In this document: piece by piece, positions 16,956 to 31,002 of the stretch
Layout of the letters: the number at the start of each line of letters is the position of its first letter
How positions within the stretch are numbered: the stretch's first letter is position 1
From: Neomegalonema sp.
GTDB lineage: Bacteria > Pseudomonadota > Alphaproteobacteria > Rhodobacterales > Rhodobacteraceae
Length of the DNA: 64,000 nt
Assembly: GCA_022760435.1 (NCBI GenBank)
Contig: JALEFY010000029.1
Coordinates: 142,714 to 206,713, forward strand
Direction: 5' to 3'
Position numbers and translations under genes: made by a program
Notes under the pieces: model-generated
Database searches by the model: none
Told to the model about the DNA's origin: nothing
What the model saw: the letters and a program-made list of their open reading frames with translations, nothing else

Positions 16956-17942
16956 ATGCCGTTGGTCGTCGTGTTTGGCGGGTCGGGCTTTGTCGGCCGT
17001 TATGTGGTGCAGAAATTTGCCAAGGCAGGCTGGCGCGTGCGTGTCGCGGTGCGTCGCCCCAATGAAGCGCTCTCGCTGCGCACCTATGGCGCTGTGGGGC
17101 AGGTCGAGCCGGTTCAGGCCAATATCCGCCACGAAGGCTCGGTGCGCGCCGCACTGCAAGGCGCCGATCTGGCCATCAATCTGGTTGGTATCCTCACCCC
17201 GACCGGCAAGCAGAGCTTTGAAGCCGTGCATGACGAGGGCGCCGGACGCGTCGCCGCGCTGGCAAAGGCAATGGGCGTGCCGCGCTTTATTCACATGTCG
17301 GCGCTTGGGGCCGATGCGCAGAGCGAGAGCGATTATGCGCAAACGAAGGCCGCGGGCGAGGCGGCGGTGCGCTCGGCTTTCCCGGAAGCTGTGATCATGC
17401 GACCCTCGATCGTGTTTGGTCCGGAAGACGAATTTTTCAACCGCTTCGCCGGCCTGGCCCGCTACACGCCGATCATGCCGGTTTTCGCCGCCCAGACCCG
17501 GTTCCAGCCGGTCTATGTCGATGATGTCGCGCAAGCGTTCCTCGCAGCGGGGCAAGATGGTGCGACCGACGGGCAGACCTTCACCCTGACCGGCCCGCGC
17601 AGCTACAGCTTTCGCGAGTTGATCGATTACACACTCGAAGAGGCGCACCGTCCTCGGGTCAAGATTGAGGTGCCATTCTGGATCGCGCGTATAAAGGCAT
17701 GGTTCTTTGACCTGATCCCCTATGTCTCGCTCGGTTTCGCTCAGAACACGCTTCTGACCCGCGATCAGTTGCGGATGCTGGAGAGTGACAATGTCGCCCC
17801 TGAGGGAGCCCCTGGTCTCGCCGCGCTCGGCGTTGATGCGCCCAGCTCGATCGAGGCCGTGGTGCCAAGCTACCTGTGGCGCTATCGCCCGCATGGGCAG
17901 TTTGACAAGAGCTACTCGGTAGAGACCGCCAATATCCGGTAA
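16956..17942 (+). CDS. Complex I NDUFA9-like subunit / NAD(P)-binding atypical SDR
   Basis: A 328-residue atypical short-chain dehydrogenase of the NDUFA9 type, an accessory subunit of respiratory complex I in mitochondria and alphaproteobacteria. The Rossmann motif GGSGFVGRYVV is at residues 8-18, and MRPSIVFGPEDEFFNRF (about 149-165) is characteristic of the family. It binds NADPH structurally in known cases. The gene stands alone, convergent with uppP. An NAD-dependent epimerase annotation would be the less specific alternative. Confidence 0.85.
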   Translation: MPLVVVFGGSGFVGRYVVQKFAKAGWRVRVAVRRPNEALSLRTYGAVGQVEPVQANIRHEGSVRAALQGADLAINLVGILTPTGKQSFEAVHDEGAGRVAALAKAMGVPRFIHMSALGADAQSESDYAQTKAAGEAAVRSAFPEAVIMRPSIVFGPEDEFFNRFAGLARYTPIMPVFAAQTRFQPVYVDDVAQAFLAAGQDGATDGQTFTLTGPRSYSFRELIDYTLEEAHRPRVKIEVPFWIARIKAWFFDLIPYVSLGFAQNTLLTRDQLRMLESDNVAPEGAPGLAALGVDAPSSIEAVVPSYLWRYRPHGQFDKSYSVETANIR

Positions 17943-17969
17943 TACTGAGCCGGTGTTCCGACTGAGGCC

Positions 17970-17999
17970 AGGGGCGCTTGATCATTCAGGCACCCCTGA
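17970..17999. terminator. Hairpin between convergent NDUFA9-like gene and uppP
   Basis: CAGGGG (17970-17975) pairs with CCCCTG (17994-17999) around an 18-base loop, in the 63-bp gap between two convergent genes. There is no T-run on either side, so intrinsic termination is weakly supported. Confidence 0.35.
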
Positions 18000-18005
18000 C
18001 CGGGC

Positions 18006-18842
18006 TCACTGATAGGCGAGCCAGAGAAGCACTGCGCCCAGCAGCAAGCGGTAGATCACGAAGGGCGTGAAGCTGGTGGTGACCAGCATCCGCATCATGA
18101 CCGCCAGGGCAGCATAAGCAGCGAGAAACGCGAGCAGCGCCGCGACGGCGATATCAAGGCCGAGCGCGACATCGCCGAATTTCGCGAGATCGTAAAAGAG
18201 CTTGGCCGATGCCGCCAGGATCACCGGGATCGCCATCAACATGGAAACCCGAGCCGCCTCGACTCGGCTGAACCCGAGGAATCGCGCTGCGGTCATGGTG
18301 ATACCGGAGCGGGACGTGCCCGGCAGCAAGGCAATCGCTTGCGCCACGCCCATCATGACGGCTTCGGAATAGCGCCAATCGTGCAAGCTGCGGCCACGAT
18401 CTGCGAAACGATCAGACACCCAGAGCAGGATGCCGAAGATGATCGTGGTCCAGCCGACAACCTCCAAGGTGCGGACCGACTCATCCCAACCGGTCGCGCT
18501 CATGATCAGACCAACCACGATCGCCGGGATTGTCGCGATCAGGAGCAAGATCGCCAGACGGCTCTGAAAACGCAGCGGATCGCCGCGCGACAAGTCGGCG
18601 ACAAGGCAGAAGGGGCCGACAAAGGCGCTGCGGATATCGCGCCAGAAATACAGAAGCACCGCCAGAAGACTGCCCAGATGCAGAGCGATATCCAACATGA
18701 CGCTGTTCTCGGCCTGCAACCCGAACACTTCGCGCGCGATCGCCAGATGCCCGGTAGAACTGATCGGCAGAAATTCTGTGATCCCCTGGACGATCGCCAG
18801 AATGGAGAGCTCCCACAAGCTCAATGCGGTTTCCGATCCCAA
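18006..18842 (-). CDS. uppP: Undecaprenyl-diphosphatase
   Basis: An integral membrane enzyme that recycles the lipid carrier for peptidoglycan and other surface polymers. Both family motifs are present: GITEFLPISSTGHL near the N-terminus and LLPGTSRSGITMTAARFLG with the catalytic Ser/Arg. No ATG fits the start. The TTG at 18842 has AAGGGG eight bases upstream; a second TTG at 18824 is the other candidate and gives 272 residues. The frame stays open far upstream only because it is antisense to gltD. Conferring bacitracin tolerance is a known side effect of the family. Confidence 0.9.
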   Translation of the reverse strand: MGSETALSLWELSILAIVQGITEFLPISSTGHLAIAREVFGLQAENSVMLDIALHLGSLLAVLLYFWRDIRSAFVGPFCLVADLSRGDPLRFQSRLAILLLIATIPAIVVGLIMSATGWDESVRTLEVVGWTTIIFGILLWVSDRFADRGRSLHDWRYSEAVMMGVAQAIALLPGTSRSGITMTAARFLGFSRVEAARVSMLMAIPVILAASAKLFYDLAKFGDVALGLDIAVAALLAFLAAYAALAVMMRMLVTTSFTPFVIYRLLLGAVLLWLAYQ

Positions 18843-19013
18843 CTGGAATTCCCCTTCCCAAAGCTGCTCGGCGACGAACTCTGCCGACGCCCATTGCCTC
18901 GCGCACCGAAGGGCAAAATACAAGGTGAAGATAGATAGGTCCGATTTGAGCCCTTTTTTGACGACGCACAAAAGGGCGCTGGCGTTGGCAAATTGGGTCA
19001 AGAGCGGTTTTTG

Positions 19014-19034
19014 GTCAGCATTACTGACTATACT
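19014..19034 (+). promoter_or_regulatory. Candidate operator/promoter upstream of gltD
   Basis: A perfect inverted repeat GTCAG-N5-CTGAC (19014-19028) is followed at once by TATACT (19029-19034), which resembles a -10 box. No good -35 box lies at the right distance, so an activator may be needed. It is 76 bases before the gltD start in the 267-bp uppP-gltD gap, which otherwise holds nothing recognisable. Confidence 0.35.
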
Positions 19035-19109
19035 TTTACGCACGAACCCGTTATGCACCTGCTTAGGTAAGACGACCCCCCACCCAAATCTGAGCGGAGC
19101 CAAGACCCG

Positions 19110-20549
19110 ATGCCGCAGAAAATGCTGCAATTTGTGAATGTCGACCGGGAGATGCCCGAGAAGCGCAAGGCCGATGAGCGCGCGCAAGATTTTCATGAAA
19201 TCTATCAGGAATTCATCGAGGCAAAGGCCGAGCAACAGGCGGCGCGGTGCTCGCAATGCGGCGTGCCCTATTGCCAATCCGGCTGCCCGCTCCACAACAA
19301 CATCCCCGATTGGCTGAAACTCACGGCAGAGGGTCGGCTGCGCGAGGCGTGGGAAGTCAGCCAGGCGACCAACACCTTCCCCGAGATCTGCGGTCGGATC
19401 TGCCCGCAAGATCGCCTGTGCGAAGGCAATTGCGTCATCGAGCAATCGGGGCATGGCACTGTCACCATCGGGGCGGTCGAGAAATACATCACCGACACCG
19501 CCTGGGAAGAAGGCTGGGTCGCGCCCATCGCGCCGCCGGTCGAGCGCGAGCAGAGCGTCGGCATCATTGGTGCCGGACCTGGCGGGCTGGCGGCGGCTGA
19601 CATGCTGCGCCGCAAGGGCTTTCAGGTGACGGTCTATGATCGCTATGACCGCGCAGGCGGTCTGATGATCTATGGCATCCCCGGCTTCAAGCTCGAAAAA
19701 GACGTCGTGATGCGCCGCAACGAGCAGCTCGAGAAATCGGGCGTGACCTTCAAGCTCGGCGTCAATGTCGGCGAGGATATCAGCTTTGATGAGATCCGCA
19801 GCGCGCATGACGCGGTGCTGATCGCAACCGGCGTCTATAAACTGCGCCAGGTCGGCGGACCGGGCGCGGGCAGCGACGGGATCGTGCAGGCGCTCGACTA
19901 TCTCACCGCCTCGAACAAGAACGGCTTTGGCGACAGTGTCCCCGCCTTTGAGGACGGCACCCTCAATGCCAATGGCAAGAAGGTCGTCGTCATCGGCGGC
20001 GGCGATACGGCGATGGACTGCGTGCGCACCGCCATTCGTCAGGGCGCGTCCTCGGTGAAATGCCTCTATCGGCGCGACCGGGCCAACATGCCGGGCTCGC
20101 AGCGCGAGGTTGCCAATGCCGAGGAAGAGGGCGTGGTGTTCGAGTGGCTCTCCGCTCCCAAAGCCTTCTCGGGCAGCAAGCAGGTCGAGCGGGTCAAGGT
20201 CGCGCGTATGCGGCTCGGTGCCCCCGATGCCTCGGGGCGCCAATCGCCCGAGGAGATCCCCGGCGCCGAGGTCGAGCTCGACGCGGATCTGGTAATCCAG
20301 GCGCTGGGTTTTGAGCCCGAGGATCTGCCGAAACTCTGGGGCGTTGATGGGCTCGAAGTGACCCGCTGGGGCACGATCAAGGCCGATTTCCGCACCAAGC
20401 AAACCGCGCTGCCGGGCGTCTATGCGGTCGGCGATATCGTGCGCGGCGCCTCTCTGGTCGTCTGGGCGATCCGCGATGGGCGCGAAGCGGCGGAGGCGAT
20501 CGAGGCAGAGCTGCTCGGCAACAAGGCAGCCAAGGTGGCAGCAGAGTAG
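19110..20549 (+). CDS. gltD: Glutamate synthase (NADPH) small subunit
   Basis: A 479-residue flavoprotein that passes electrons from NADPH to the large subunit for glutamate formation. N-terminal cysteine clusters (CSQCGVPYCQSGCPL near 47-61 and CGRICPQDRLCEGNC near 94-108) bind iron-sulfur centres. FAD and NADPH sites are GAGPGGLAA and GGGDTAMDC. It is the first gene of gltD-membrane protein-GFA protein-gltB; having gltD first with two genes between it and gltB is unusual compared with the E. coli gltBD order. Confidence 0.95.
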   Translation: MPQKMLQFVNVDREMPEKRKADERAQDFHEIYQEFIEAKAEQQAARCSQCGVPYCQSGCPLHNNIPDWLKLTAEGRLREAWEVSQATNTFPEICGRICPQDRLCEGNCVIEQSGHGTVTIGAVEKYITDTAWEEGWVAPIAPPVEREQSVGIIGAGPGGLAAADMLRRKGFQVTVYDRYDRAGGLMIYGIPGFKLEKDVVMRRNEQLEKSGVTFKLGVNVGEDISFDEIRSAHDAVLIATGVYKLRQVGGPGAGSDGIVQALDYLTASNKNGFGDSVPAFEDGTLNANGKKVVVIGGGDTAMDCVRTAIRQGASSVKCLYRRDRANMPGSQREVANAEEEGVVFEWLSAPKAFSGSKQVERVKVARMRLGAPDASGRQSPEEIPGAEVELDADLVIQALGFEPEDLPKLWGVDGLEVTRWGTIKADFRTKQTALPGVYAVGDIVRGASLVVWAIRDGREAAEAIEAELLGNKAAKVAAE

Positions 20550-20575
20550 AAGCGCCCAAGCGGCGGGAGACCGGA

Positions 20576-20767
20576 ATGAACAAGGAAAAGAGCGAGCGGT
20601 TCGGCTGGTGGCTGTTTGTCGCCTGCGCGGCATTGTTCATCGCCGCCTCCTGGCGCAGCGGTGACGCGCTGGCGCTGGCCGGGTCGATCCTGTTCATGCT
20701 CGGCAATGTCGCCTTTCTGGCCCCTCATTACGTTAAGGAAGCAAAGCGTGAGCGCAACGAAGTCTGA
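20576..20767 (+). CDS. Small two-helix membrane protein in the glt operon
   Basis: A 63-residue protein with a lysine-rich N-terminus, two hydrophobic segments (about 10-25 and 32-50) and a charged C-terminus (HYVKEAKRERNEV). The start has GGGAGA upstream. It lies 26 bases after gltD, and its last seven codons overlap the GTG start region of the GFA gene, so it is likely co-translated. I do not recognise the family. It could be a small membrane subunit or anchor. Confidence 0.6.
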   Translation: MNKEKSERFGWWLFVACAALFIAASWRSGDALALAGSILFMLGNVAFLAPHYVKEAKRERNEV

Positions 20768-21202
20768 CATCGTCACCGGTGGCTGCAATTGCGGCGCCGT
20801 ACGGTTCGAGGGCGTGCTCAGCGAGCGCGGGATCGGCGTTTGTCACTGCAAGATGTGCCGCCGGGCCGCATCCGGCCCGTTCATGGCGGCGCGCATGACA
20901 GGCGGTATCACCGTGACCGAGCCGCGCGGCCTGAAATGGTGGCAAAGCTCGGATTGGGGACGTCGCGGCTTTTGCGGTGAATGCGGATCGACGCTGTTCT
21001 GGGGCAGCCCGGACCCGACCAGCACCGATTGGGCCATATCCGCCGGTGCACTCGACATCGACCCGGATCGCGAGATCTTCGAGCATATCTTCGCCGATTG
21101 CGCGGCGCCCTATTACCGCTTCGCCGATACAGCCCCGCGCCTCAGCGAAGCAGAAACGATAGCGAAATTCGCCCCCGCGAGCGGGGCTGACGGAGAAAGC
21201 CA

Positions 21203-21206
<4 letters not shown>
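20748..21206 (+). CDS. GFA-family (glutathione-dependent formaldehyde-activating enzyme-like) zinc protein
   Basis: A 152-residue single-domain protein of the GFA/CENP-V fold. Zinc ligands are visible in GGCNCGAVRF, CHCKMCRR and CGECGS. A GTG at 20748 is preceded by AAGGA eight bases upstream and is the only start that keeps the first zinc motif near the N-terminus. Its stop overlaps the gltB ATG (ATGA). Most members are uncharacterised and formaldehyde activity should not be assumed. Location inside the glutamate synthase operon is the main clue to its role. Confidence 0.8.
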
Positions 21207-25747
<4,541 letters not shown>

Positions 25748-25774
25748 GCGCTGCGCCGGGTTAAGATGATCAAC

Positions 25775-25806
25775 AAGGCCCGCAGCAAGCTGTTGCGGGC
25801 CTTTTT
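25775..25806 (+). terminator. Intrinsic terminator of the glt operon
   Basis: A 10-bp perfect stem, AAGGCCCGCA (25775-25784) with TGCGGGCCTT (25794-25803), and a 9-base loop run into TTTTT. It is 28 bases after the gltB stop. Confidence 0.9.
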
Positions 25807-25809
25807 CGT

Positions 25810-26397
25810 TCAATCATAGGCGAGGGATAACCACCAAGGGTCTTGCGACAGCGCACTGCGCAGCGGCGTCACCGTCGTTCTCGGCGCTTCCTCGATATAG
25901 CGTTTCGCCTCAACCAGCGACGCTTCATCGAGCGTCTTGAGGTAAGAAAGGGCATTGTCAAAACCGAAGGGCTGGCGAGTGACTTCGGTGAAGTTGGCGG
26001 GCAACTCGGTCCAGACAGCGCCGCTCATGCCATTGTCGCGGCACCAGAGGCCAACCTCTGCCAGCGTCACCGGATCCGGCCCGAAACCGTCATCGCGTTG
26101 CGTATCGACCCAGCCGATACGATGCGCCGGCACACGCTCTCGCGCGGCAAGGTCGGCCACCGCAGCCTCGATCTCTCTGCGTGTGCTGGTGATGTGGCTG
26201 GTCGGGCAATCGGCACCATGGGCGCGATCGATCACCACGGTCAGGGCCATCTTGCGTTTGGGCGAAATGCGGGTGAATTCAAGCGGCAGGGCCGGTCCAG
26301 ATCCGATCCCCCACGCGCCGGTGACATGCGGCGTCAGATTGTCGAGGTCCCAGATCAGGGAGCCCCAGCCGATCACAGCAATTCTCGGCTCAGCCAT
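25810..26397 (-). CDS. Uncharacterised protein, gamma-glutamylcyclotransferase-like N-terminus
   Basis: A 195-residue soluble protein. The N-terminal AVIGWGSLIWDLDNL (about 7-21) resembles the substrate loop YGSLxW of gamma-glutamylcyclotransferase (GGCT/ChaC) folds, which supports a loose fold call only. The start at 26397 is chosen because an upstream ATG at 26448 would add residues with no family character. It is convergent with gltB, and its 3' end is next to that terminator. Function is unknown. Confidence 0.65.
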   Translation of the reverse strand: MAEPRIAVIGWGSLIWDLDNLTPHVTGAWGIGSGPALPLEFTRISPKRKMALTVVIDRAHGADCPTSHITSTRREIEAAVADLAARERVPAHRIGWVDTQRDDGFGPDPVTLAEVGLWCRDNGMSGAVWTELPANFTEVTRQPFGFDNALSYLKTLDEASLVEAKRYIEEAPRTTVTPLRSALSQDPWWLSLAYD

Positions 26398-26432
26398 GTA
26401 GCAAAATCCTAATTGTGCAGTTGCGGGCAATG

Positions 26433-26462
26433 AAAAAGCGCGACCCACATCGCGGATCGCGC
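26433..26462 (-). terminator. Intrinsic terminator after the 68-residue gene
   Basis: On the minus strand GCGCGA (26462-26457) pairs with TCGCGC (26443-26438) and is followed by TTTTT. It lies 45 bases downstream of the small gene stop, before the next minus-strand start. Confidence 0.75.
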
Positions 26463-26506
26463 TCTGTCTTTCTCAGGAAGGGACGCCCGGCGTCTCTCAT
26501 CCTGCC

Positions 26507-26713
26507 TTAGATGTTTGCGAAGATCGCAACCACTTCGGACGGCACCAGCGCGAGGCGGTTCAGCTTGTTGCCCTCGGCTTCGACGTAGATCGGCTCGCTG
26601 GAGCCGGCATCAACGCCCGTTTTCCATTTCGACACCAGTTTGGCTGCATCGGAATCGACATAGTCGAACTGATGGAGGGCGCCGGATTTGAACACTACAG
26701 TCACGCGAGCCAT
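26507..26713 (-). CDS. Small conserved-looking protein, 68 residues
   Basis: A soluble 68-residue protein opening MARVTVVFKSGALHQFDY, predicted to be mostly beta-strand, with no signal peptide or membrane segment. The ATG is preceded by AGGGGA, and its own terminator follows, which supports a real independent gene. I do not recognise the family. Confidence 0.7.
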   Translation of the reverse strand: MARVTVVFKSGALHQFDYVDSDAAKLVSKWKTGVDAGSSEPIYVEAEGNKLNRLALVPSEVVAIFANI

Positions 26714-26761
26714 GATAATCCCCTATTGGCCAATAGTTTGCGCTCCTTGCGCACCGTAGGG

Positions 26762-27676
26762 TTATGCCCAACTTGCCAAAGGGGGCAAGGACATTAGTAC
26801 GGCAGCAGGGTTGTGCCCTGTTGCTAATCCAAAATGTGTGCCACGATCGTATACGAGATTGAACTCAGCGTAGCGCCCGCGGCGGAAAAGCTGGAACTCC
26901 TTCTCCTGATCGGTGAAGTTTTCGCGCATCCGACGCTCTACAAGCGGTACAAAGGATGGCAAGAACGCTGACCCGACGGCTTTGACAAAAGCGAAGTCTT
27001 CATCCCAATTTCCGGTGTCAAGATCGTCGAAAAAGATGCCGCCGACGCCCCGCGCCTCATTCCAATGCTTGATCATGAAATAGTCATCGGCCCATTTCTT
27101 GAACCGGTCATAATAGTCAGCGCCATGCGGAGCGCAGGCTTCTTTCAAGACCATGTGGAAATCCTGCCGATCCGCGATGACAGCAGGGTCATCGAAGGGG
27201 ATCATCGGGTTCAGATCGGAGCCACCGCCGAACCAGGAGCCCGCCGGTGTCCAAAAATGGCGCGTGTTCATGTGCACGGCTGGCACACGTGGGTTGCGCG
27301 TATGGGCCACCAGGGAGATGCCCGAGGCCCAGAAGCGCGGATCCTGCGCGAGGCCCGGAATGTCCTTGCGCGCGGTAAAGGCGGCCTGCGCGCGCTCGGA
27401 GAGCTGGCCATAGACGGTCGACACATTCACGCCGACCTTCTCGAACACCCGCCCACGCATCACCGACATTTCGCCGCCGCCCGCATCCGAGCCATCCTCG
27501 CTGGCGCGTTTTGTCTGGCTGCGCTCAAAGCGCCCGGCGGGCAGGTCGGCGAAGGGGCCGTCGGTGAGGGCGTCTTCAAGCGCTTCGAACCGTGCGCAAA
27601 TCTCGTCACGCAAGCCGTAGAACCATTGGCTCGCCTGATCTTTGCGATGCTCCTGCTGCGCGCTGTCTGCACTCAT
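26762..27676 (-). CDS. hemF: Oxygen-dependent coproporphyrinogen-III oxidase
   Basis: A 304-residue cytosolic enzyme of heme synthesis that decarboxylates coproporphyrinogen III to protoporphyrinogen IX using O2. Characteristic stretches are VHMNTRHF, WFGGGSDLNPMIP (about 148-160) and FGLATGHNPAAVLMSLPP near the C-terminus. Length matches the family (E. coli 299). It is divergent from the ABC exporter across 110 bases. Heme from this route would also feed the bphO heme oxygenase. Confidence 0.96.
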   Translation of the reverse strand: MSADSAQQEHRKDQASQWFYGLRDEICARFEALEDALTDGPFADLPAGRFERSQTKRASEDGSDAGGGEMSVMRGRVFEKVGVNVSTVYGQLSERAQAAFTARKDIPGLAQDPRFWASGISLVAHTRNPRVPAVHMNTRHFWTPAGSWFGGGSDLNPMIPFDDPAVIADRQDFHMVLKEACAPHGADYYDRFKKWADDYFMIKHWNEARGVGGIFFDDLDTGNWDEDFAFVKAVGSAFLPSFVPLVERRMRENFTDQEKEFQLFRRGRYAEFNLVYDRGTHFGLATGHNPAAVLMSLPPLASWA

Positions 27677-27786
27677 CCGATCACCCTTTCATCGTAGCAA
27701 AACTTTCATGCATCGATGACGTGCCCCCTCTACCGTGACAAGGCAAAAACCTTATCTTGCGCAGGACACATAACAGAGGCTGACAC

Positions 27787-29646
27787 ATGTTTTCGTATTT
27801 TGAACGGCTGGTAGACCCTTATCAGCCGTATGACGATACCCAGCCTCCGCCGAACAGCCTTTGGGCCTTCTATCGGTATTTCCTGCATCCGGTCCGCTGG
27901 ATCGTCCTGCTCTCCATGGTGCTGGGCTTTATCATCGCCGCCTCGGAGGCGATGTTGGTCGCTTATGCGGGGGACCTGGTTGACCGCATCACCGACTCGA
28001 GCCCGGAGCGGTTCTGGCTCGATCATGGCAACGCGATCTTGTGGATGGTCGCGATCGTGCTGGTGCTGCGCCCCCTGGCGATGATCGCTGACAGCTTGCT
28101 GATGGGGCAGGGCTTTTTTCCGTCGATGGGCGCGCTGATCCGCTGGCGGACCCATCGCCATATGCTGCGCCAAAGCACCGGCTTTTTCGCCAATGATTTC
28201 GCCGGACGCATTGCTAACAAGCAATTGCAACTCGCCCCCGCGATCAATGATTCCGTCTTTCAGGTCATTGATGCGATCTGGTACGCGGTCATCTTCCTGA
28301 TCAGCTCTGCTGCAATCCTTGGCGGGCTCGATTTGCGGCTGCTGATCCCGATGGCCTTGTGGTTCGCGCTTTATGTCGCGGTGGCGGTCTGGTTCGTGCC
28401 GCGCATCACCGTGATCGGCAAGGATGTCGCCGAGGCGCGCTCGCGTCTCGCGGGCCGGATCGTGGACAGCTACACCAATATCCAGACGGTCAAACTCTTC
28501 GCCCATGCGGAGCGTGAGGAGGAATATGCGCGCGACGCGATGGAGGAGTTCCGCTGGACCTTCGCGCGGCAGACCCGCTTGTTCACCACCCTGTCGGTGC
28601 TGCTGACAGGGCTTAGCGTGGTGCTGATCGGCGGCGTGATTGGCTACTCGATCTGGCTTTGGCAGGAAGGGGCAGTGACGGTCGGCGTCGTTGCGGCCGG
28701 TGCGGCCATGGTCCTGCGGCTCAACGCGATGACTGACTGGATCATGTGGACCCTGTCGATGCTGTTTCAGAATGTCGGCACGGTGATGGAGGGCATGGAA
28801 ACGGTATCAAAACCGCTCGAACTCGTCGATGCCCCTGGCGCCAAGCCGCTGGAGGTCAACAAGGCCGAAATCGTCTTTGAGAATGTCAGCCATCATTATG
28901 GCCGTGAGGTCAAAGGCGGGGTGGAGGGGATCAGCCTGACGATCAAGCCCGGCGAGCGCATCGGGCTTGTGGGCCGTTCGGGCGCGGGAAAGTCGACCCT
29001 TGTCAATCTGCTGCTGCGTTTCTTCGATCCCGAATCGGGCCGCATTCTGATCGACGGGGTCGATATCAGTGCGGTGACGCAGGAGAGCCTCAGAGCGCAG
29101 ATCGGCATGGTGACGCAGGACACCTCGCTTCTGCATCGTTCAGTGCTCGAGAACATCCTCTATGGCGACCCCGATGCCGGAAAGGAAGCGGCTATCGCAG
29201 CGGCGCGGCGGGTGTCAGCCGATGACTTTATCCGCGATCTGGAAGACCCCGATGGCCGTGAGGGCTATGACGCCCATGTCGGCGAGCGCGGCGTGAAACT
29301 GTCGGGCGGGCAGCGCCAGCGCATCGCCATGGCCCGGGTCGTGCTCAAGGACGCCCCGATCCTGGTGCTTGATGAGGCGACCTCGGCGCTTGATTCGGAG
29401 GTGGAGGCCGCGATCCTCGATGCACTGGACGATCTGATGGCCGGCAAGACGGTGATCGCCATCGCTCATCGGCTCTCCACCATTGCGAAGATGGACCGGA
29501 TCGTGGTGCTCGACGATGGGCAGATCATCGAGCAAGGCACGCATGAAGACTTGCAGAGCCAGGGCGGCATCTATGCGAGGCTCTGGGCGCATCAGTCGGG
29601 CGGGTTCCTCGGGCTGGAAACGGAAGACGCCGCCGCCGCGCCCTGA
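27787..29646 (+). CDS. ABC exporter, fused permease and ATPase
   Basis: A 619-residue half-transporter of the MsbA/ABCB type that would work as a dimer in the inner membrane. The N-terminal membrane domain has about six helices (residues 30-320). The ATPase has Walker A GRSGAGKST, signature LSGGQRQRI, and Walker B ILVLDEATSALD. No peptidase or dedicated type I secretion partner genes are adjacent, so a lipid, heavy metal or drug substrate is as likely as a protein. The substrate is unknown. Confidence 0.9.
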   Translation: MFSYFERLVDPYQPYDDTQPPPNSLWAFYRYFLHPVRWIVLLSMVLGFIIAASEAMLVAYAGDLVDRITDSSPERFWLDHGNAILWMVAIVLVLRPLAMIADSLLMGQGFFPSMGALIRWRTHRHMLRQSTGFFANDFAGRIANKQLQLAPAINDSVFQVIDAIWYAVIFLISSAAILGGLDLRLLIPMALWFALYVAVAVWFVPRITVIGKDVAEARSRLAGRIVDSYTNIQTVKLFAHAEREEEYARDAMEEFRWTFARQTRLFTTLSVLLTGLSVVLIGGVIGYSIWLWQEGAVTVGVVAAGAAMVLRLNAMTDWIMWTLSMLFQNVGTVMEGMETVSKPLELVDAPGAKPLEVNKAEIVFENVSHHYGREVKGGVEGISLTIKPGERIGLVGRSGAGKSTLVNLLLRFFDPESGRILIDGVDISAVTQESLRAQIGMVTQDTSLLHRSVLENILYGDPDAGKEAAIAAARRVSADDFIRDLEDPDGREGYDAHVGERGVKLSGGQRQRIAMARVVLKDAPILVLDEATSALDSEVEAAILDALDDLMAGKTVIAIAHRLSTIAKMDRIVVLDDGQIIEQGTHEDLQSQGGIYARLWAHQSGGFLGLETEDAAAAP

Positions 29647-29663
29647 CCCCGCCGCCTTCGCGC

Positions 29664-30788
29664 TCACTCGGTGCCGATGCTGCCCTGATTGGCTCCGACA
29701 TGGCCGCGATGCAGCAGCAGATGATCGAGGATCACGCAGGCCATCATCGCCTCGCCAACCGGCACTGCCCGGATGCCGACACAGGGGTCATGGCGTCCCT
29801 TGGTGATGATCTGCGCAGGGTTGCCATCCTTGTCGATGGTCTGGCGCGGATTGAGGATCGAGGAGGTCGGCTTGACCGCAAAGCGCACCACCAGCGGCTG
29901 ACCGGTGGTGATCCCGCCCAGCACGCCGCCGGCATGATTGGCTGCGTAGCGCACGCCGTCATTGCCCATGGCAATTTCGTCGGCATTCTCGGTTCCGGTC
30001 AGCGCGGCCGCGGCGAAACCATCGCCGATCTCCACCCCCTTCACCGCATTGATCGACATCATCGCCGCCGCCAGATCCTGATCGATCTTGGCATAGACCG
30101 GCGCTCCAAGACCCGCGGGCACGCCGGTCGCGATCACTTCGATCACTGCGCCGACACTGTCGCCGGATTTGCGCAGATCGCCCAGATAGTCCGTCCATTG
30201 CGCCGCCGCCTTCGCATCCGGCGCCCAGAACGGGTTGCGCTCGACCTCGTCCCAATCCCAAGAGGCCGGGTCGATCCGATGGGGGCCCATCTGCACCAGA
30301 GCGCCGCGGATCGTCAGCCCCGGCGCCAGGGTCTTGAGCACCTCGCGCGCCACGCCGCCCGCAGCCACCCGCGCCGCCGTCTCACGCGCCGAGGACCGCC
30401 CACCCCCGCGATAGTCGCGGATCCCGTATTTCAGATGATAGGTGATGTCGGCATGTCCGGGGCGAAACTTGTCGCGGATCTCCGAATAGTCCTTCGATCG
30501 CTGATCGGTATTCTCGATCATCAGCGAGATCGGCGTGCCGGTGGTGCGCGGCCCGTCGGTGCGCTCATCCTCGAACACACCGGAGAGGATCTTCACCTGA
30601 TCGGCTTCCTGGCGCTGGGTGGTGAATCGGCTCTGCCCGGGTTTGCGTCGATCGAGCCAATGCTGGATCATCTCCCGCCGCAACAGCACCCCCGGCGGGC
30701 ATCCATCGACGACACAGCCGAGCGCGGGCCCGTGGCTCTCGCCCCAGGTGGTCATGCGAAACAGGCGGCCAAAGGTGTTGTCGGACAT
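29664..30788 (-). CDS. aroC: Chorismate synthase
   Basis: A 374-residue FMN-dependent enzyme making chorismate, the last step of the shikimate pathway. Motifs are [15 protein letters not shown] at the N-terminus and [14 protein letters not shown] plus [18 protein letters not shown] in the middle. It is convergent with the ABC exporter. Chorismate is also the substrate of the chorismatase about 21 kb downstream, although the two genes are not in one operon. Confidence 0.97.
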   Translation of the reverse strand: MSDNTFGRLFRMTTWGESHGPALGCVVDGCPPGVLLRREMIQHWLDRRKPGQSRFTTQRQEADQVKILSGVFEDERTDGPRTTGTPISLMIENTDQRSKDYSEIRDKFRPGHADITYHLKYGIRDYRGGGRSSARETAARVAAGGVAREVLKTLAPGLTIRGALVQMGPHRIDPASWDWDEVERNPFWAPDAKAAAQWTDYLGDLRKSGDSVGAVIEVIATGVPAGLGAPVYAKIDQDLAAAMMSINAVKGVEIGDGFAAAALTGTENADEIAMGNDGVRYAANHAGGVLGGITTGQPLVVRFAVKPTSSILNPRQTIDKDGNPAQIITKGRHDPCVGIRAVPVGEAMMACVILDHLLLHRGHVGANQGSIGTE

Positions 30789-31002
30789 CGAATTTCCTCG
30801 GCGGATGAACAGGACCCGATCAGCTCAGGCAGTGAAAACGGATCCCGCTTATCAGGCCGATCCAGCCGCAAGGCAATGCTTTGCGGAGGAAATTACCGCC
30901 CCATCAGGCTGAGAAAAGCAAAACCGGCCCTATCAAGACCGATCCGGATCGCATAGGGCTGGCGCAAGCTCCTAACGCGCTGCGCATGCAGCATCGATTG
31001 CC

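Noticed and set aside
18006..20633. An 875-codon open frame on the minus strand across gltD
   Set aside because: Only the 3' third (uppP) has membrane-protein character; the rest is antisense to gltD and open because of GC-rich codon bias.
27787..29646. ABC exporter as the type I secretion ATPase for the RTX proteins
   Set aside because: No C39 peptidase-like domain, no adjacent membrane-fusion gene, and neither RTX gene is a neighbour.
29664..30788. aroC as part of the aryl-polyene cluster because it makes chorismate
   Set aside because: It lies over 7 kb away with unrelated housekeeping and flagellar genes between; it is an ordinary shikimate gene.
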